Assembly: GCA_964577115.1 (NCBI GenBank)
Contig: CAZNXJ010000014.1
Span: forward strand, 62,001-126,000
Source of the DNA: CAZNXJ01 sp964577115
Lineage (GTDB): Bacteria > Planctomycetota > Planctomycetia > Pirellulales > Pirellulaceae
Length of the DNA stretch: 64,000 bases
Reading direction: 5' to 3'
The notes under the pieces were generated by a model, which did not search any database, was not told the DNA's origin, and was given only the letters and a program-made list of their open reading frames with translations. Within the stretch, counting starts at the first letter, position 1. Each line of letters begins with the position of its first letter. Below are positions 1 through 9,185 of the stretch, piece after piece. The position numbers and the translations under genes are program-made.

Positions 1-224
1 GTCCGGCTATTCAGGTCGCGCACCGTGACCGAGCGCTGCTGGACGGTGACCACACAGTGCAAGTCGTCAATGCCCTCGGCTGTGCACTGAAGCAGCGCTT
101 CGTCGGAGCTGCCGATTACGTACGAGCGCGCATCACCTTCTTCGGTCATCTTGGCATGGCGACCGCGGGTGACTCGGTATTCGGCGGATCGGACACACAG
201 TCGGACACTGGCAGGCGTGCTCAA
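1..224 (-). CDS. FHA-domain protein, N-terminal part (cut by window edge)
   Basis: This is the open 5' end of a gene running off the left edge. A TTG start at 222-224 follows a strong GGGAGG Shine-Dalgarno with 6 nt spacing, and an in-frame stop lies just upstream, so TTG is the only plausible start. The 74 visible residues fit the first half of a forkhead-associated domain: SYVIGSSDEALL, then DDLHCVV, then VTVRDLNSR where families usually read D-x-x-S-x-N-G-T. The usual IGR and SxxH positions are degenerate (IGSS and DLHC), so phosphothreonine binding is not certain. FHA domains bind phosphothreonine peptides in Ser/Thr kinase signalling. Domains beyond residue 74 cannot be seen. Confidence 0.65.
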   Translation of the reverse strand, partial: MSTPASVRLCVRSAEYRVTRGRHAKMTEEGDARSYVIGSSDEALLQCTAEGIDDLHCVVTVQQRSVTVRDLNSR

Positions 225-520
225 TATAACCCTCCCTAGTTCGGCTCAATGGCCGCAAAATCACCTATTGCTACGGCTGGTCGGGCCCTTTCGTTCGCTC
301 GGGCCCGGGGCGAGGGGGGGTACCCCGGGAGCGTGGCCTTGGCTGGAGAGGCTCTCTCGAAACCGTACATCGCAGATCCACCAAGCGCCCCACGCTTTGC
401 GGATCGTGACTGCTCGCCCAGAAGAACCTGCCCGGCGAGTACACAGATTGCACGAGCGCAACTGTGCTGCGGTTCACGAGCGGAATAGCGCCCCAAGCCG
501 GCTCGGAGAAACCACCCTGT
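225..520. other. Gene-free spacer between FHA gene and rlmN
   Basis: About 300 bases with no supported gene on either strand. It contains two self-complementary GGGCCC blocks at 283-288 and 301-306 that can pair around a 12-nt loop, in a very GC-rich patch (283-335). That could end the rlmN transcript, but no T-tract follows on the minus strand. No tRNA-like cloverleaf was found. Confidence 0.4.
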
Positions 521-1654
521 TCATTGTACCGAGTCGCAAGGCGTGTGCCGAAGATCCTGGGAGGAGCGCAGCCGCGTCCTGTCAGCGGGTGTGCGGGGCT
601 CGGTAATGAGCTGCCCGCAAGCGGCCCCGATATCGGCGCCCTGCGAGTACCTCACAGTGACCAGTAGCCCGCGCGCTCGAAGGCGATTCGCAAACTCGTC
701 ACGTCGAGGCCGCGGCGTCGGTTGAAAGGGCGGGCCCTGAGTGAACGGGTTGAAGGGAATCAGGTTCACGTGAACACGGAGCCCTTCGAGAAATTCCGCG
801 AGCTGATCGGCGTCCTCATCGCGATCGTTCGCGTCGGCCAGCATCAGGTACTCGATCATCACAGGCCGCTTTTGTAGCCGGTTGACGTCGATCAGCGCGG
901 CTCGCAGGGCGTCTAGCGGATAGCGGCGAGCGACCGGTATCAGCGAGGCGCGAAACGCCTGCGAGGCGCTGTGCAGGCTGAGCGCCATGCAGATCAGCGG
1001 AAACCGCTCGGCAAAGCGCCGCATTGCGTCCGGGATGCCGACGGTCGAAACGAGTATGCGCTGTGGTGAGAGGCCAAAGTACGCCTGCGATTGCAATTTT
1101 TCCAAGGCGCCATATACCGCCGGCTCGTTGTGCAGCGGTTCGCCCATTCCCATGAAGACGACGTTTCGCAGCCGCTGCCCTTCCCCTCGCACGATGTCCG
1201 AGGCGTGCATGAATTGGTCGAGAATTTCGTCCTCGGTCAGGTTATCGACCGAAGGCATCAGGCCTGTTGCGCAGAAGACGCATCGCGCAGCGCATCCCAC
1301 CTGGCTCGACACACAGACGCTCGTCCGATCGCCGCCACTGCGCATCACGACCGTTTCGAGACGCCGTCCCGCCGCCGTCTGAAAGACGAGTTTGGTGGAA
1401 CGGTCGATCTGTGAATCATGCCGTTCCGCGAGCTCGAGGCTTGTCAGGCGGAATTCGCGCATGAGCCGCTCGCGGGCATCGGCGGGCAATTCCGCGAGCA
1501 CCCGGTCGAGCGGCCGGCGTTCATGATACAGCAGATAGCGCCACCGCCTGAGCCGATGCGGGTCGATCCGCTGCGCGCGAAAGAACGCCTCAAGCGCCGT
1601 GGCATCATGAATGCTCGGCTTTCCAGAGTGGTTGCGACTAACAGTAGGCTGCAT
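521..1654 (-). CDS. rlmN: 23S rRNA (adenine-2503-C2)-methyltransferase, radical SAM
   Basis: A cytoplasmic radical-SAM enzyme that methylates C2 of A2503 in 23S rRNA, and A37 of some tRNAs in characterised homologues. The 377-aa length is typical. The cluster-binding motif CxxxCxxC is at C121/C125/C128 (GCAARCVFCATG). The mechanistic cysteines are present as C114 (in CVSSQVG) and C346 (in GAACGQL), and GMGEPL follows the radical-SAM cluster as in the family. The N-terminal helical domain spans roughly residues 15-85. It is transcribed with the minus-strand set, 147 nt downstream of the LptC/OstA-like gene. The start at 1654 has no clear Shine-Dalgarno. Cfr-type resistance enzymes are related, but context and sequence favour the housekeeping RlmN. 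Confidence 0.93.
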   Translation of the reverse strand: MQPTVSRNHSGKPSIHDATALEAFFRAQRIDPHRLRRWRYLLYHERRPLDRVLAELPADARERLMREFRLTSLELAERHDSQIDRSTKLVFQTAAGRRLETVVMRSGGDRTSVCVSSQVGCAARCVFCATGLMPSVDNLTEDEILDQFMHASDIVRGEGQRLRNVVFMGMGEPLHNEPAVYGALEKLQSQAYFGLSPQRILVSTVGIPDAMRRFAERFPLICMALSLHSASQAFRASLIPVARRYPLDALRAALIDVNRLQKRPVMIEYLMLADANDRDEDADQLAEFLEGLRVHVNLIPFNPFTQGPPFQPTPRPRRDEFANRLRARGLLVTVRYSQGADIGAACGQLITEPRTPADRTRLRSSQDLRHTPCDSVQ

Positions 1655-1801
1655 AGGGGAATGATAAACCGACCGGCGCAGAGTAGAAGTCCAAAGACGA
1701 GGAAGAGATGGCAGAAGGGCGGAGTCGGAAGGCGGAACGAGAGGGAGTGAGCGTGAGGGCAGGACGGTGCGGTACGTGGCTGCCTCGGGGCCCGTCGCGT
1801 C

Positions 1802-4789
1802 TTAGTTGCCGGGCGGTGCTTGAGGCTCCGCCTTCGGCTTGGTGCTGAGCGGGCCGAACTCGAGCGAGCGGAGGCTGCTGGTTTTGATTTCTTTGGTCTT
1901 CGGCCGGATGTAGAACGTCGCCGCCTCGGTGCTTCCGCCCCCGCCATGCTCGGTCACCGTCGCATAGCCTCGTCCATCCGATCGCAGGATCAGCAGGTCC
2001 TTTCCATCGTCGTACGACAGCTCGTGTCCCTTCGCCGTAAAACGCTCGCCGCGAACCTGCACGTTGCCGCTCGCGCGAATCTCGTGATGGGAGTTCTTGG
2101 GATTATCGGCCGACGGGATTTCGGCCAGATGGAGCCGGTCGCTGGCCAGTTCGAAGCCGCCTGTACCGAGCGGCCCGCGTTCGGGATCGAGGCGTTGTTG
2201 CCAATCCTCGACCGGTCCATAGACCGTACGCACGTGATCGTAGAACTCGACTTCGCGGTGCTTTACATTGCCCGCCATCGCGCGCTGGAAGTGGACCTGG
2301 ATGTGGATCAGCTTCGACCTGGGCGGTGCGAGGCCCGGGACGAGCGAGGGTTCGGAGCTGGACGAGTTGAGTCGTATGGAGCTAAGCCAACCGGGACCGT
2401 CGCCTTCGAGTTTGCCCGTGGCGTTATCCAGGCGCAGATCGGTGACCTGCATTTCCTCCCAGCTCTTCCATTGCCGATCCGGACCGAGCGTGCGGTTCTC
2501 GAGCCACACCTGGCCGGGGAAGCGAAGAGATGCGAGATCGACGTCCTGTTCATCGAGATTGCCGGGGCGAACAAAGTCGATATGTCGATTCAGTTCGACG
2601 AACAAGTCCGTTCCGCGAATGAGGAAGTTCGCCGAATCGCCGTTGGACGCGACTTGCTGACCGTGTGCTTCGACTCCGCCTTGGAACGCGATCGTTTTGC
2701 CGTCGAAACGCATGCCACCGCCCCAGGTGATCGTCATGGGCGGCGCCGGCGCCCCGCCATTGTTTCCCGGTAGTTCGCGCGGCGGAGTAACCATCTCGCC
2801 CTGTGCGGGAATCCACATCAGGTTCGATGCCTGTTCGCAGTAGATTTCCTGGCCGCGCAGCACCAACCCCTCGGCTCCTGCTTCAGCGGGCGTTCCCCGA
2901 ACTTCGACGCGCGCTCGTCCCCCGTTGATCTCGCTAACCTGAAGCAGGTTGCCTCGAAGCATCAGCTCGCGGCCTTCTGACCCTGCGGGATCGCGGCGGA
3001 TCTCGACGTTGCCTGCGACGGTCAGATCCGTCAGCTCCATCTCGTCGCCGACGACCACTCGCGCTTCCACGACATCGCCCTGAAAATGCAGTGGTGGTCC
3101 ATCCGTTTCACGCGGTCCGGAATTTCGTCCCGGTGGCGTAAGTAGATTTCGAGGTCCGGCGGGGCCGGGCCTACCGGGGGCTCGAACCGTCGACCCCGGC
3201 CCCTGAGGCTGTGGAACAAACCACACCTTCAGCTCGCGAACGGCGTGTCCGACCAGCTGCGGAGAGTGCAGGCGGATGTCGCGCAAGGCGATGAGCCGGT
3301 CGGGTACGAACCGATCCTTTCGTGCATCGGCCGTATTTGCTTCCGCTGGACTGCCGGGAGGCGCAGCTTCGCGGAGAAACAAATGCAGCTGTTCGCCCTG
3401 AAACTCTCCCGCATGTTCGAACACCACGCGAGCTCCGCCATGGAGCGACAGGACGTGGTGCTCCTCATGCGGCTGAAGTTGCAATAGATCGTTCCACTGA
3501 GCGGTGAAGCGGCGGCGACTGGAGTCGCTGGTCACGCCACGGATGAGACCCGGTCCCATGGCTTCGAGCACGCCGAGCCGGCGGAGGTCGTCCGCGGCGG
3601 CGGTGTAGTCAATTCGAGGTGACTCCATCTCGCTTTCGCCATGCCGGAGCCATGCCCCTGCGGCGTCTTCCAGCACCAAACGCCGCTGCTCGTAATAGCA
3701 CTCCATGTAGTTCGATCGCGCGTACGCATCTTGAGACGGCGCGTCGAGCGTTACAGGGGTGCCTTCGGCAAGGAAGCGATCGATCTTCAGCGTTGTGGAT
3801 CCGAGCGCCGACGGGGCAGACGCGGGCACGACTTCCGCGACGCGCTCCGGACGCTTGCCGCTTGCAAAATGAATCTCCAATCGCTCGCACTTCAAAGAGT
3901 CCACGACATTGGTTGGAAAGCGTCGCGTGAGCCGCACCTCTTCGCTCAGCGCTGCGATGTTGTGCGCAAAGTCAAACCGGAATGGTCCGCGGCAGCGGAT
4001 TTCAATGGGCGGCGACGGCGTGTCGGGGGCGTTGTCGGGTGGGGCCCCTGCGCCGGGGACGCCGACAGCTTGTGCGAGCGTGGCGTCGTCGGCAGCAATT
4101 AGAATTTTTTCGATGTGCATCAGTTCCAGCGCGCGGATGCCCTGCCCGATCGGTCCGGAGATGCCTCCTTCTTCCTTTGATGCCAGCGCGATCTGCAAAT
4201 CGCGCCCGCGCCCCCAATGGGGGCCAAAGCGAAACTCGACGTCGTTCGTCGTCCAGATCCGCTCGCGATCGATCGTCACGCTGCGCGTGGTAATGAAGAC
4301 CTCGTCGTCGGCCCCCGGGGCGCTCGGGGGGCGGCGGATGATGATCTGCCCGCGCAGGCGAGCTCCGACGGGATTGCCGAAGACGCCGCGAGCCACATCG
4401 ATCGGGCGGTCCGATTCGAGAACCGCCCCTTGCGGGGCCTGAATGAGAATGGGCTGCGAACTACTGACGCCCCTGTCATCCGACGGCTGATAGATCAACG
4501 TCACCGGTTTCAGCTCGATGGTCCCATCGGGCTGCGGGAGATAATCCTGGAACAGCAAAGCGCCGTGGTTCGTTTCGAGCAGTTTCGGTTCGTTCCGCTC
4601 CCAGGCGTCGGCCGGGAAGAGGCGATCGTACGCCGAGTTCGTCGGCACGACGGCCACGCCGCGCTCGTTCGTGATGCCCGCGCGCCGCACCGGCGGCTCG
4701 ACGAGCGGCACCACTGTCGCGGCGTACACCCAGTAGAGCACGAGCGCCGCGACAAAGCACAGGATCGAACGCGAGACGCGCTGGAGCAC
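1802..4789 (-). CDS. Giant LptC/OstA-like LPS-transport protein
   Basis: A 995-residue protein with one N-terminal membrane anchor (about residues 7-27, SILCFVAALVLYWVYAATVV) and a long beta-rich extracellular/periplasmic part. Several segments resemble OstA/LptA/LptC jelly-roll repeats, e.g. DVVEARVVVGDEMELTDL, FDGKTIAFQGGVEAHGQ and near the C terminus HEIRASGNVQVRGERFTAKG followed by LSYDDGKDLLILRSD. E. coli LptC is about 190 aa and LptA about 185 aa, so this looks like an expanded, multi-module bridge protein. Gene order supports the role: kdsD-kdsC-this gene matches the conserved kdsD-kdsC-lptC order of Gram-negative bacteria. The start is GTG with AAAGGA 4 nt upstream. No lptA or lptB gene is seen in the window. 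Family assignment rests on pattern and synteny. Confidence 0.7.
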   Translation of the reverse strand: MLQRVSRSILCFVAALVLYWVYAATVVPLVEPPVRRAGITNERGVAVVPTNSAYDRLFPADAWERNEPKLLETNHGALLFQDYLPQPDGTIELKPVTLIYQPSDDRGVSSSQPILIQAPQGAVLESDRPIDVARGVFGNPVGARLRGQIIIRRPPSAPGADDEVFITTRSVTIDRERIWTTNDVEFRFGPHWGRGRDLQIALASKEEGGISGPIGQGIRALELMHIEKILIAADDATLAQAVGVPGAGAPPDNAPDTPSPPIEIRCRGPFRFDFAHNIAALSEEVRLTRRFPTNVVDSLKCERLEIHFASGKRPERVAEVVPASAPSALGSTTLKIDRFLAEGTPVTLDAPSQDAYARSNYMECYYEQRRLVLEDAAGAWLRHGESEMESPRIDYTAAADDLRRLGVLEAMGPGLIRGVTSDSSRRRFTAQWNDLLQLQPHEEHHVLSLHGGARVVFEHAGEFQGEQLHLFLREAAPPGSPAEANTADARKDRFVPDRLIALRDIRLHSPQLVGHAVRELKVWFVPQPQGPGSTVRAPGRPGPAGPRNLLTPPGRNSGPRETDGPPLHFQGDVVEARVVVGDEMELTDLTVAGNVEIRRDPAGSEGRELMLRGNLLQVSEINGGRARVEVRGTPAEAGAEGLVLRGQEIYCEQASNLMWIPAQGEMVTPPRELPGNNGGAPAPPMTITWGGGMRFDGKTIAFQGGVEAHGQQVASNGDSANFLIRGTDLFVELNRHIDFVRPGNLDEQDVDLASLRFPGQVWLENRTLGPDRQWKSWEEMQVTDLRLDNATGKLEGDGPGWLSSIRLNSSSSEPSLVPGLAPPRSKLIHIQVHFQRAMAGNVKHREVEFYDHVRTVYGPVEDWQQRLDPERGPLGTGGFELASDRLHLAEIPSADNPKNSHHEIRASGNVQVRGERFTAKGHELSYDDGKDLLILRSDGRGYATVTEHGGGGSTEAATFYIRPKTKEIKTSSLRSLEFGPLSTKPKAEPQAPPGN

Positions 4790-4817
4790 GGCATCCTTTC
4801 CACGCGAATGCGAGTCT

Positions 4818-5345
4818 TTACGACCCGCCGGTGTACTTATGAATCAAGTCGTCCCACTGCTGCTTGCTGCGCAGCAGTAACTCGGTTACCTCGCGAACTG
4901 CTCCCTGCCCGCCCGGCAATCGCGTCACATATTGCGCTGCATCCCGGACCTCGCGCGGCGCGTCGGCGACCGCCACGCCCATTCCGACGCGCCGCATCAC
5001 CGGAACGTCGGGCAAATCATCGCCAATAAAACACACCTGGCGCGGCTCCAAGCCGCATTCCTCGATCACCTCGAGCGCCTTGCCCAGCTTGTCTTCAAAC
5101 CCCTGTCGTACGATATCAATACCCAGTTCCGCCGCCCGGACTTTAACGATGTGCGAGTTGCGGGACGTCAAAATGCCGAACCGGTACCCCGCTTTCTTCC
5201 AGAGCCGAATGCCCAAGCCGTCGCGTACGTGAAACTTCTTCGATTCGATCCCTTGGTTGTCGAAAAAGATGCCGCCGTCAGTCAAAACTCCATCCACATC
5301 CGACAGAATCAACTCGATTTCGCGTGCGACGAGGTCCAATTTCAT
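4818..5345 (-). CDS. kdsC: 3-deoxy-D-manno-octulosonate 8-phosphate phosphatase
   Basis: A HAD-superfamily phosphatase that removes phosphate from Kdo-8-P, the third step of Kdo synthesis for LPS. The 175 residues match the KdsC size. The HAD motif is LILSDVDGVLTDG with D16 and D18. A C-terminal FIGDDLPDVPVM provides the second acidic motif, and LTSRN provides motif II. The ATG at 5345 overlaps the kdsD stop in an ATGA arrangement, which argues for translational coupling. A longer upstream reading frame exists but would add unrelated residues and overlap the 3' end of kdsD. The next gene downstream is the LptC/OstA-like gene, 28 nt away. Confidence 0.93.
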   Translation of the reverse strand: MKLDLVAREIELILSDVDGVLTDGGIFFDNQGIESKKFHVRDGLGIRLWKKAGYRFGILTSRNSHIVKVRAAELGIDIVRQGFEDKLGKALEVIEECGLEPRQVCFIGDDLPDVPVMRRVGMGVAVADAPREVRDAAQYVTRLPGGQGAVREVTELLLRSKQQWDDLIHKYTGGS

Positions 5346-6436
5346 GAACGCATTCCGGAATCGTTTGGTTCGGGACGATGAATGCGTAACGGCCGTACGC
5401 CGACCGACGAGTCGGTGTCGACCCGCCGGCAACCGGGCGTCCCGATCAGGTCCGTGATGTCGATCAGCCCAACGGGTCGGCCGTCGGCATCCACGACGGG
5501 CAGCTCGCTGATACGAAACTTCTCCAGCAATTGCAGGGCCTCTTCCAAGTCGGAACCCGCGACAACGCACTTCGGCCCGACGGTCATCACGTGTTCGATC
5601 GAAGCGTCGAACTCCGCCTCGCGACCCTGGCCAACCAGCCGAGCGAGATCGCTGTCGGTGAAGATGCCTCGCAATTTGCCGGCGTCGTCAATCAGCATAA
5701 TCGCCCCGGTCCGCCGGCCGGGCCGGCTTTGACTGATCAGCACCTGGCGCAATGTTTCGGATTGGCGAGCGATCCGGCAATCGGCGAGTGGACGAGCCAC
5801 TTGTTCGACGCGGGTCAGTTTACGCCCCAAACTGCCGCCCGGGTGAAAGCGAACAAAATCTTGTGGCTGAAAACCGCGAGCCCGGCTGACGGCTAGCGCG
5901 AGTGCATCGCCCAGAGCCATCATGGCCGTCGTCGTCGTGCTCGGCGCCAGCCCCAAGGGGCAGGCCTCTTGGAGGCGGCCGAGTTCAAGGACAACGGTCG
6001 CCTGGCGAGCGAGCGTACTGGCCGAGTGGGCCGTGACGGCGATCAACGGCACGTGCCAATGCTGGATGCTGGCGAGCAGCCGGACCAACTCCTCCGTTTC
6101 GCCACTGAACGAGAACGCGAGAAGTACGTCGCGTGTGCCGAGCGACCCGAGGTCGCCGTGCACCGCCTCGGCCGGGTGCAGGAAATGGCTGGGGGTGCCC
6201 GTGGAAGCGAGCGTCGCGGCAATTTTCCGGCCCACGTGGCCCGCCTTGCCCATGCCAGTCACGACGACATGGCCCGCGCAATGTTCAACCAATTCGATCG
6301 CCTGCCGGAACGCTTCGCCGTCCAGCTGCTCGGCCAATCCCGCAATCGCACGAGACTCGCTACGAAGGACTTCGCGCGCGAACTGTACCTGTTCGGCCGT
6401 GCTGGAACTCCGCACTGCCAATCGCTTTGTGTTCAT
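5342..6436 (-). CDS. kdsD: D-arabinose 5-phosphate isomerase (SIS + 2 CBS domains)
   Basis: Interconverts ribulose-5-phosphate and arabinose-5-phosphate, the first committed step of Kdo synthesis. The 364-aa product has an SIS sugar-isomerase domain (about residues 35-170, with VVTGMGKAGHVGRKIAATLAST and SFSGETEELV) followed by two CBS domains, the second with RISELPVVDADGRPVGLIDI. The start chosen at 6436 is preceded by AAGGA with good spacing; the frame extends further upstream but with arginine-rich non-family sequence. It forms a coupled pair with kdsC through an ATGA overlap. Some homologues (GutQ, KpsF) act in other sugar-acid pathways, but the neighbours favour the LPS role. Confidence 0.92.
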   Translation of the reverse strand: MNTKRLAVRSSSTAEQVQFAREVLRSESRAIAGLAEQLDGEAFRQAIELVEHCAGHVVVTGMGKAGHVGRKIAATLASTGTPSHFLHPAEAVHGDLGSLGTRDVLLAFSFSGETEELVRLLASIQHWHVPLIAVTAHSASTLARQATVVLELGRLQEACPLGLAPSTTTTAMMALGDALALAVSRARGFQPQDFVRFHPGGSLGRKLTRVEQVARPLADCRIARQSETLRQVLISQSRPGRRTGAIMLIDDAGKLRGIFTDSDLARLVGQGREAEFDASIEHVMTVGPKCVVAGSDLEEALQLLEKFRISELPVVDADGRPVGLIDITDLIGTPGCRRVDTDSSVGVRPLRIHRPEPNDSGMRS

Positions 6437-6666
6437 GGACGTCTTCCTTGACGTGCGCCGGGTTTGGCCCCTCCGAGGACGGCGAGGTAATCGGGGCGAA
6501 TTGTAACGCCCCGCTGCGCTGGGGACAACGCGAATCCACATCGCCCAAAATGGGGAGAGATTTCGGACTCGCTACCTGTACTTGGCACGGCGCGCACCAC
6601 GATCGCTGGAAATGCGATCGAATTTGCGCGCTAGAGTCGATGTTGCGTGCGCGGCGCGCAAGCGGC

Positions 6667-7689
6667 TTAGCTGGCCGAGGGGACGAGCTGGCGGAGCTTG
6701 CTTGCCTGGCCGGCCTGGCCGAAGGCCACCATCCGCTCGATACACACCTTCTTCATGGCCTCGCGAGCAGGCTTCATGTAGTCGCGCAGGTCGAACTTCT
6801 CGGGATGCTCCCAGAGTACCTTGCGGATGGCGCCGGTCATGGCCAGACGGTTATCCGTATCGACGTTGATCTTCCGCACGCCGTGACGAATGCCCCGCTG
6901 AATCTCTTCAATCGGCACGCCCCATGTGGGCCGTATCTTTCCGCCGTATTGGTTAATGATGTCCTGGAGCTCTTGGGGAACGGACGAGCTGCCGTGCATG
7001 ACTAGGTGCGTGTTGGGCAGCCGGCGATGGATTTCTTCGATCCGGTCCATGGCGAGCACTTCGCCGGTGGGTTGCTTCGAGAATTTGTACGCCCCATGGC
7101 TGGTGCCAATCGCGACCGCCAGTGCATCGACATTTGTTTCTTCAACGAACCGAGCGGCCTCGTCGGGATCGGTCAGCAACTGGTCGCGCGACAGAACGCC
7201 TTCCGCACCGTGGCCGTCTTCCTTTTCGCCCTGGCCCGTTTCGAGCGAACCGAGGCAACCAAGTTCGCCTTCGACCGACACGCCCCGAGGATGGGCAAGC
7301 TGCACGACCTCACGCGTTACGCGGACGTTGTATTCGTAGGGAGCAGGCGTTTTGCCGTCTTCCAACAGCGACCCGTCCATCATGACCGACGTAAACCCGT
7401 TCTCGATCGCGCTCAAGCACGTCGCCGGACTGTTGCCGTGGTCCTGGTGCATCACGATCGGAATGTGCGGATAGAGTTCCGCGGCGGCGAGCATCAGGTG
7501 GCGCAGATAGTTGTCCTGCGTGTACGCGCGTGCACCACGCGACGCCTGCACGATCACCGGCGAATCGGTCTCGTGAGCGGCCTCCATGATGGCTTGGATC
7601 TGTTCCATGTTATTGACGTTGAACGCCGCGACGCCGTAGCCATTCTCGGCCGCATGATCGAGAACAAAACGCAAGGGAACTAAGGCCAT
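6667..7689 (-). CDS. fba: Class II fructose-1,6-bisphosphate aldolase
   Basis: A cytoplasmic zinc aldolase of glycolysis/gluconeogenesis that cleaves fructose-1,6-bisphosphate to DHAP and glyceraldehyde-3-phosphate. At 340 aa it matches the class IIB (Calvin-type) subfamily. Zinc and catalytic residues are visible in MHQDHGNS (H81, D83, H84), VEGELGCLGS, GTSHGAYKF and VMHGSSSVP, and the phosphate-binding KINVDTDNRLA is intact. AGGAG lies 9 nt before the ATG. It is a stand-alone gene, 230 nt downstream of which lies kdsD on the same strand. Confidence 0.95.
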   Translation of the reverse strand: MALVPLRFVLDHAAENGYGVAAFNVNNMEQIQAIMEAAHETDSPVIVQASRGARAYTQDNYLRHLMLAAAELYPHIPIVMHQDHGNSPATCLSAIENGFTSVMMDGSLLEDGKTPAPYEYNVRVTREVVQLAHPRGVSVEGELGCLGSLETGQGEKEDGHGAEGVLSRDQLLTDPDEAARFVEETNVDALAVAIGTSHGAYKFSKQPTGEVLAMDRIEEIHRRLPNTHLVMHGSSSVPQELQDIINQYGGKIRPTWGVPIEEIQRGIRHGVRKINVDTDNRLAMTGAIRKVLWEHPEKFDLRDYMKPAREAMKKVCIERMVAFGQAGQASKLRQLVPSAS

Positions 7690-7880
7690 GGCGATGTGCT
7701 CCTAGCTGAACGTCTCCTGGCCGCCTGGCAGTGACCGTCGACGTGGGGGACAGATATTCAAGAGTGCATTATCCCGGTGTGCCGGAAATGCTGCAATGCG
7801 GGAAAGAATCTCGAAAACTCGGCAACGCGGAAGCCCACGGCAGAGTCGCGGACAAGCGACCGTTCGCCTTCGCCGTGCGG

Positions 7881-9185
7881 TTATGGCTGGTCTTCCTCTG
7901 GTGCCATGTCAAACCGTAGTGGAAGGGGGCCCAGGCCGACGTCTTTCTCGTCGTTGATTGAGCCACCGTCGTCCTGCCCGTCAGGGCCAGCCGAGTACAA
8001 AATCCAGCCGCCACCGGCGGGGGTGATCTTCAGCGGGTGGCCTGTGAAAGGGTCCGTGGTCAGCTCGCTCGCAAGGCCCGTCGCCTCGAGCATCGCGCCC
8101 GGATCGTCGGGCAAAGTCGGTACGGCCTGGAGCGCGTTGACAACAGCCGCACAGCGCAGAGTCGCTCGGGTTCGGTCCATCGCCGTGCGGGCTGCGGTGA
8201 GGGCTGGTGTGATCAATCGCGTCATGGGGCTCCGCGACGAGTGTTCCTCGTTTAGTTGCCGAAGTTTCTTCGCGACGGCATAGTGCGGCTGAGCGCCCCT
8301 GTCGATTCGCCTCGCCATCTGCCGCAATAAATTCAACTCGTCTCTGCGGATCCACCACCGCTTTCGCAGAACGCTCGGAAAGGTTTGATGGAAATGGGCG
8401 ATTCCCAGCACACGCTCGCTGCGCATCGCCTCGACAAAACCGGTCATCCCATCCTGCCGCGCCAGCTCATTCGCCAATTCGCTCCGGACTTCGGAGCTAA
8501 CCGGGCCTGCGGCGAGTACTTGTTCGATGGTCCGCAGGCCCGTGGCTCGCACGGCAAGTGCAACGAGGTATGAAACCAAGAAGGGCTCCTCATCCGCGTG
8601 CCGTGCGATGCGCAGGATCATCATCGCCGTGCGTAGCGCATCATCCAGTTGTTTCTCGTATAGTTGACATTCTGCGTGTGACGTTAATACCCGTGCGGCC
8701 CGGCGTAGCACGGTAACACGTTCGATCTGCTGAGCAACGATGTCGGTGGGCGGTTGCGAGAGATCGAGCTGGCTGGTGTACGTTGCGGCGTTGGCGACTC
8801 GCTCGAGAGCGGGCACGACGTCCGGATGTTGCTGGAATGCGTCGCTGAGAAGGCGATAGCCTTCGGCGCTGAGCTGCTGCCCGTCGTAATACTTCTCGCG
8901 CTGCGACTCGTCATGCACGGGCACGGTAGATCGCTCGAGTGCGTCGAGCTGCGTCGCGATATGCGCCAGTTCGAGGGCCGCATCGGACTCGGCAGGTGGT
9001 GCTTCGCGTTCGAGATCGGCCAGGCGCACAGGTTCACCGGCTTCTCGCAGCCGCTGGAGCTCGGCAGCGAGTTGCCGTCCCGCTCGATAATCCAACACCG
9101 CGATCGCGATCAGGATCACAACGATCCCGATGCCGATGACGATGCCGACGCGTACGAGGAACTTCATCGCTCGACGTTTCACCAT
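7881..9185 (-). CDS. Membrane-anchored protein of unknown function
   Basis: I do not recognise this 434-aa protein. It begins with a positively charged tip and one strong hydrophobic segment (about residues 8-30, FLVRVGIVIGIGIVVILIAI), so most of the protein probably lies outside the cytoplasmic membrane. The rest is largely helical, with charged and alanine-rich stretches and a C-terminal patch TDPFTGHPLKITPAGGGW followed by ILYSAGPDGQDDGG. That ending resembles the planctomycete proteins whose tails read 'PFxGxPLxYRxxxxGWxLYSxGxDxxDDGG'. Translation appears coupled to the preceding short gene by a 7-nt ATGGTGA overlap, and AGGA stands 7 nt before the ATG at 9185. Confidence 0.75.
   Translation of the reverse strand: MVKRRAMKFLVRVGIVIGIGIVVILIAIAVLDYRAGRQLAAELQRLREAGEPVRLADLEREAPPAESDAALELAHIATQLDALERSTVPVHDESQREKYYDGQQLSAEGYRLLSDAFQQHPDVVPALERVANAATYTSQLDLSQPPTDIVAQQIERVTVLRRAARVLTSHAECQLYEKQLDDALRTAMMILRIARHADEEPFLVSYLVALAVRATGLRTIEQVLAAGPVSSEVRSELANELARQDGMTGFVEAMRSERVLGIAHFHQTFPSVLRKRWWIRRDELNLLRQMARRIDRGAQPHYAVAKKLRQLNEEHSSRSPMTRLITPALTAARTAMDRTRATLRCAAVVNALQAVPTLPDDPGAMLEATGLASELTTDPFTGHPLKITPAGGGWILYSAGPDGQDDGGSINDEKDVGLGPLPLRFDMAPEEDQP

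Noticed and set aside
1820..2773. A 317-codon plus-strand frame
   Set aside because: Lies opposite the LptC/OstA-like gene, whose synteny and membrane anchor are convincing; no domain in the plus-strand product.
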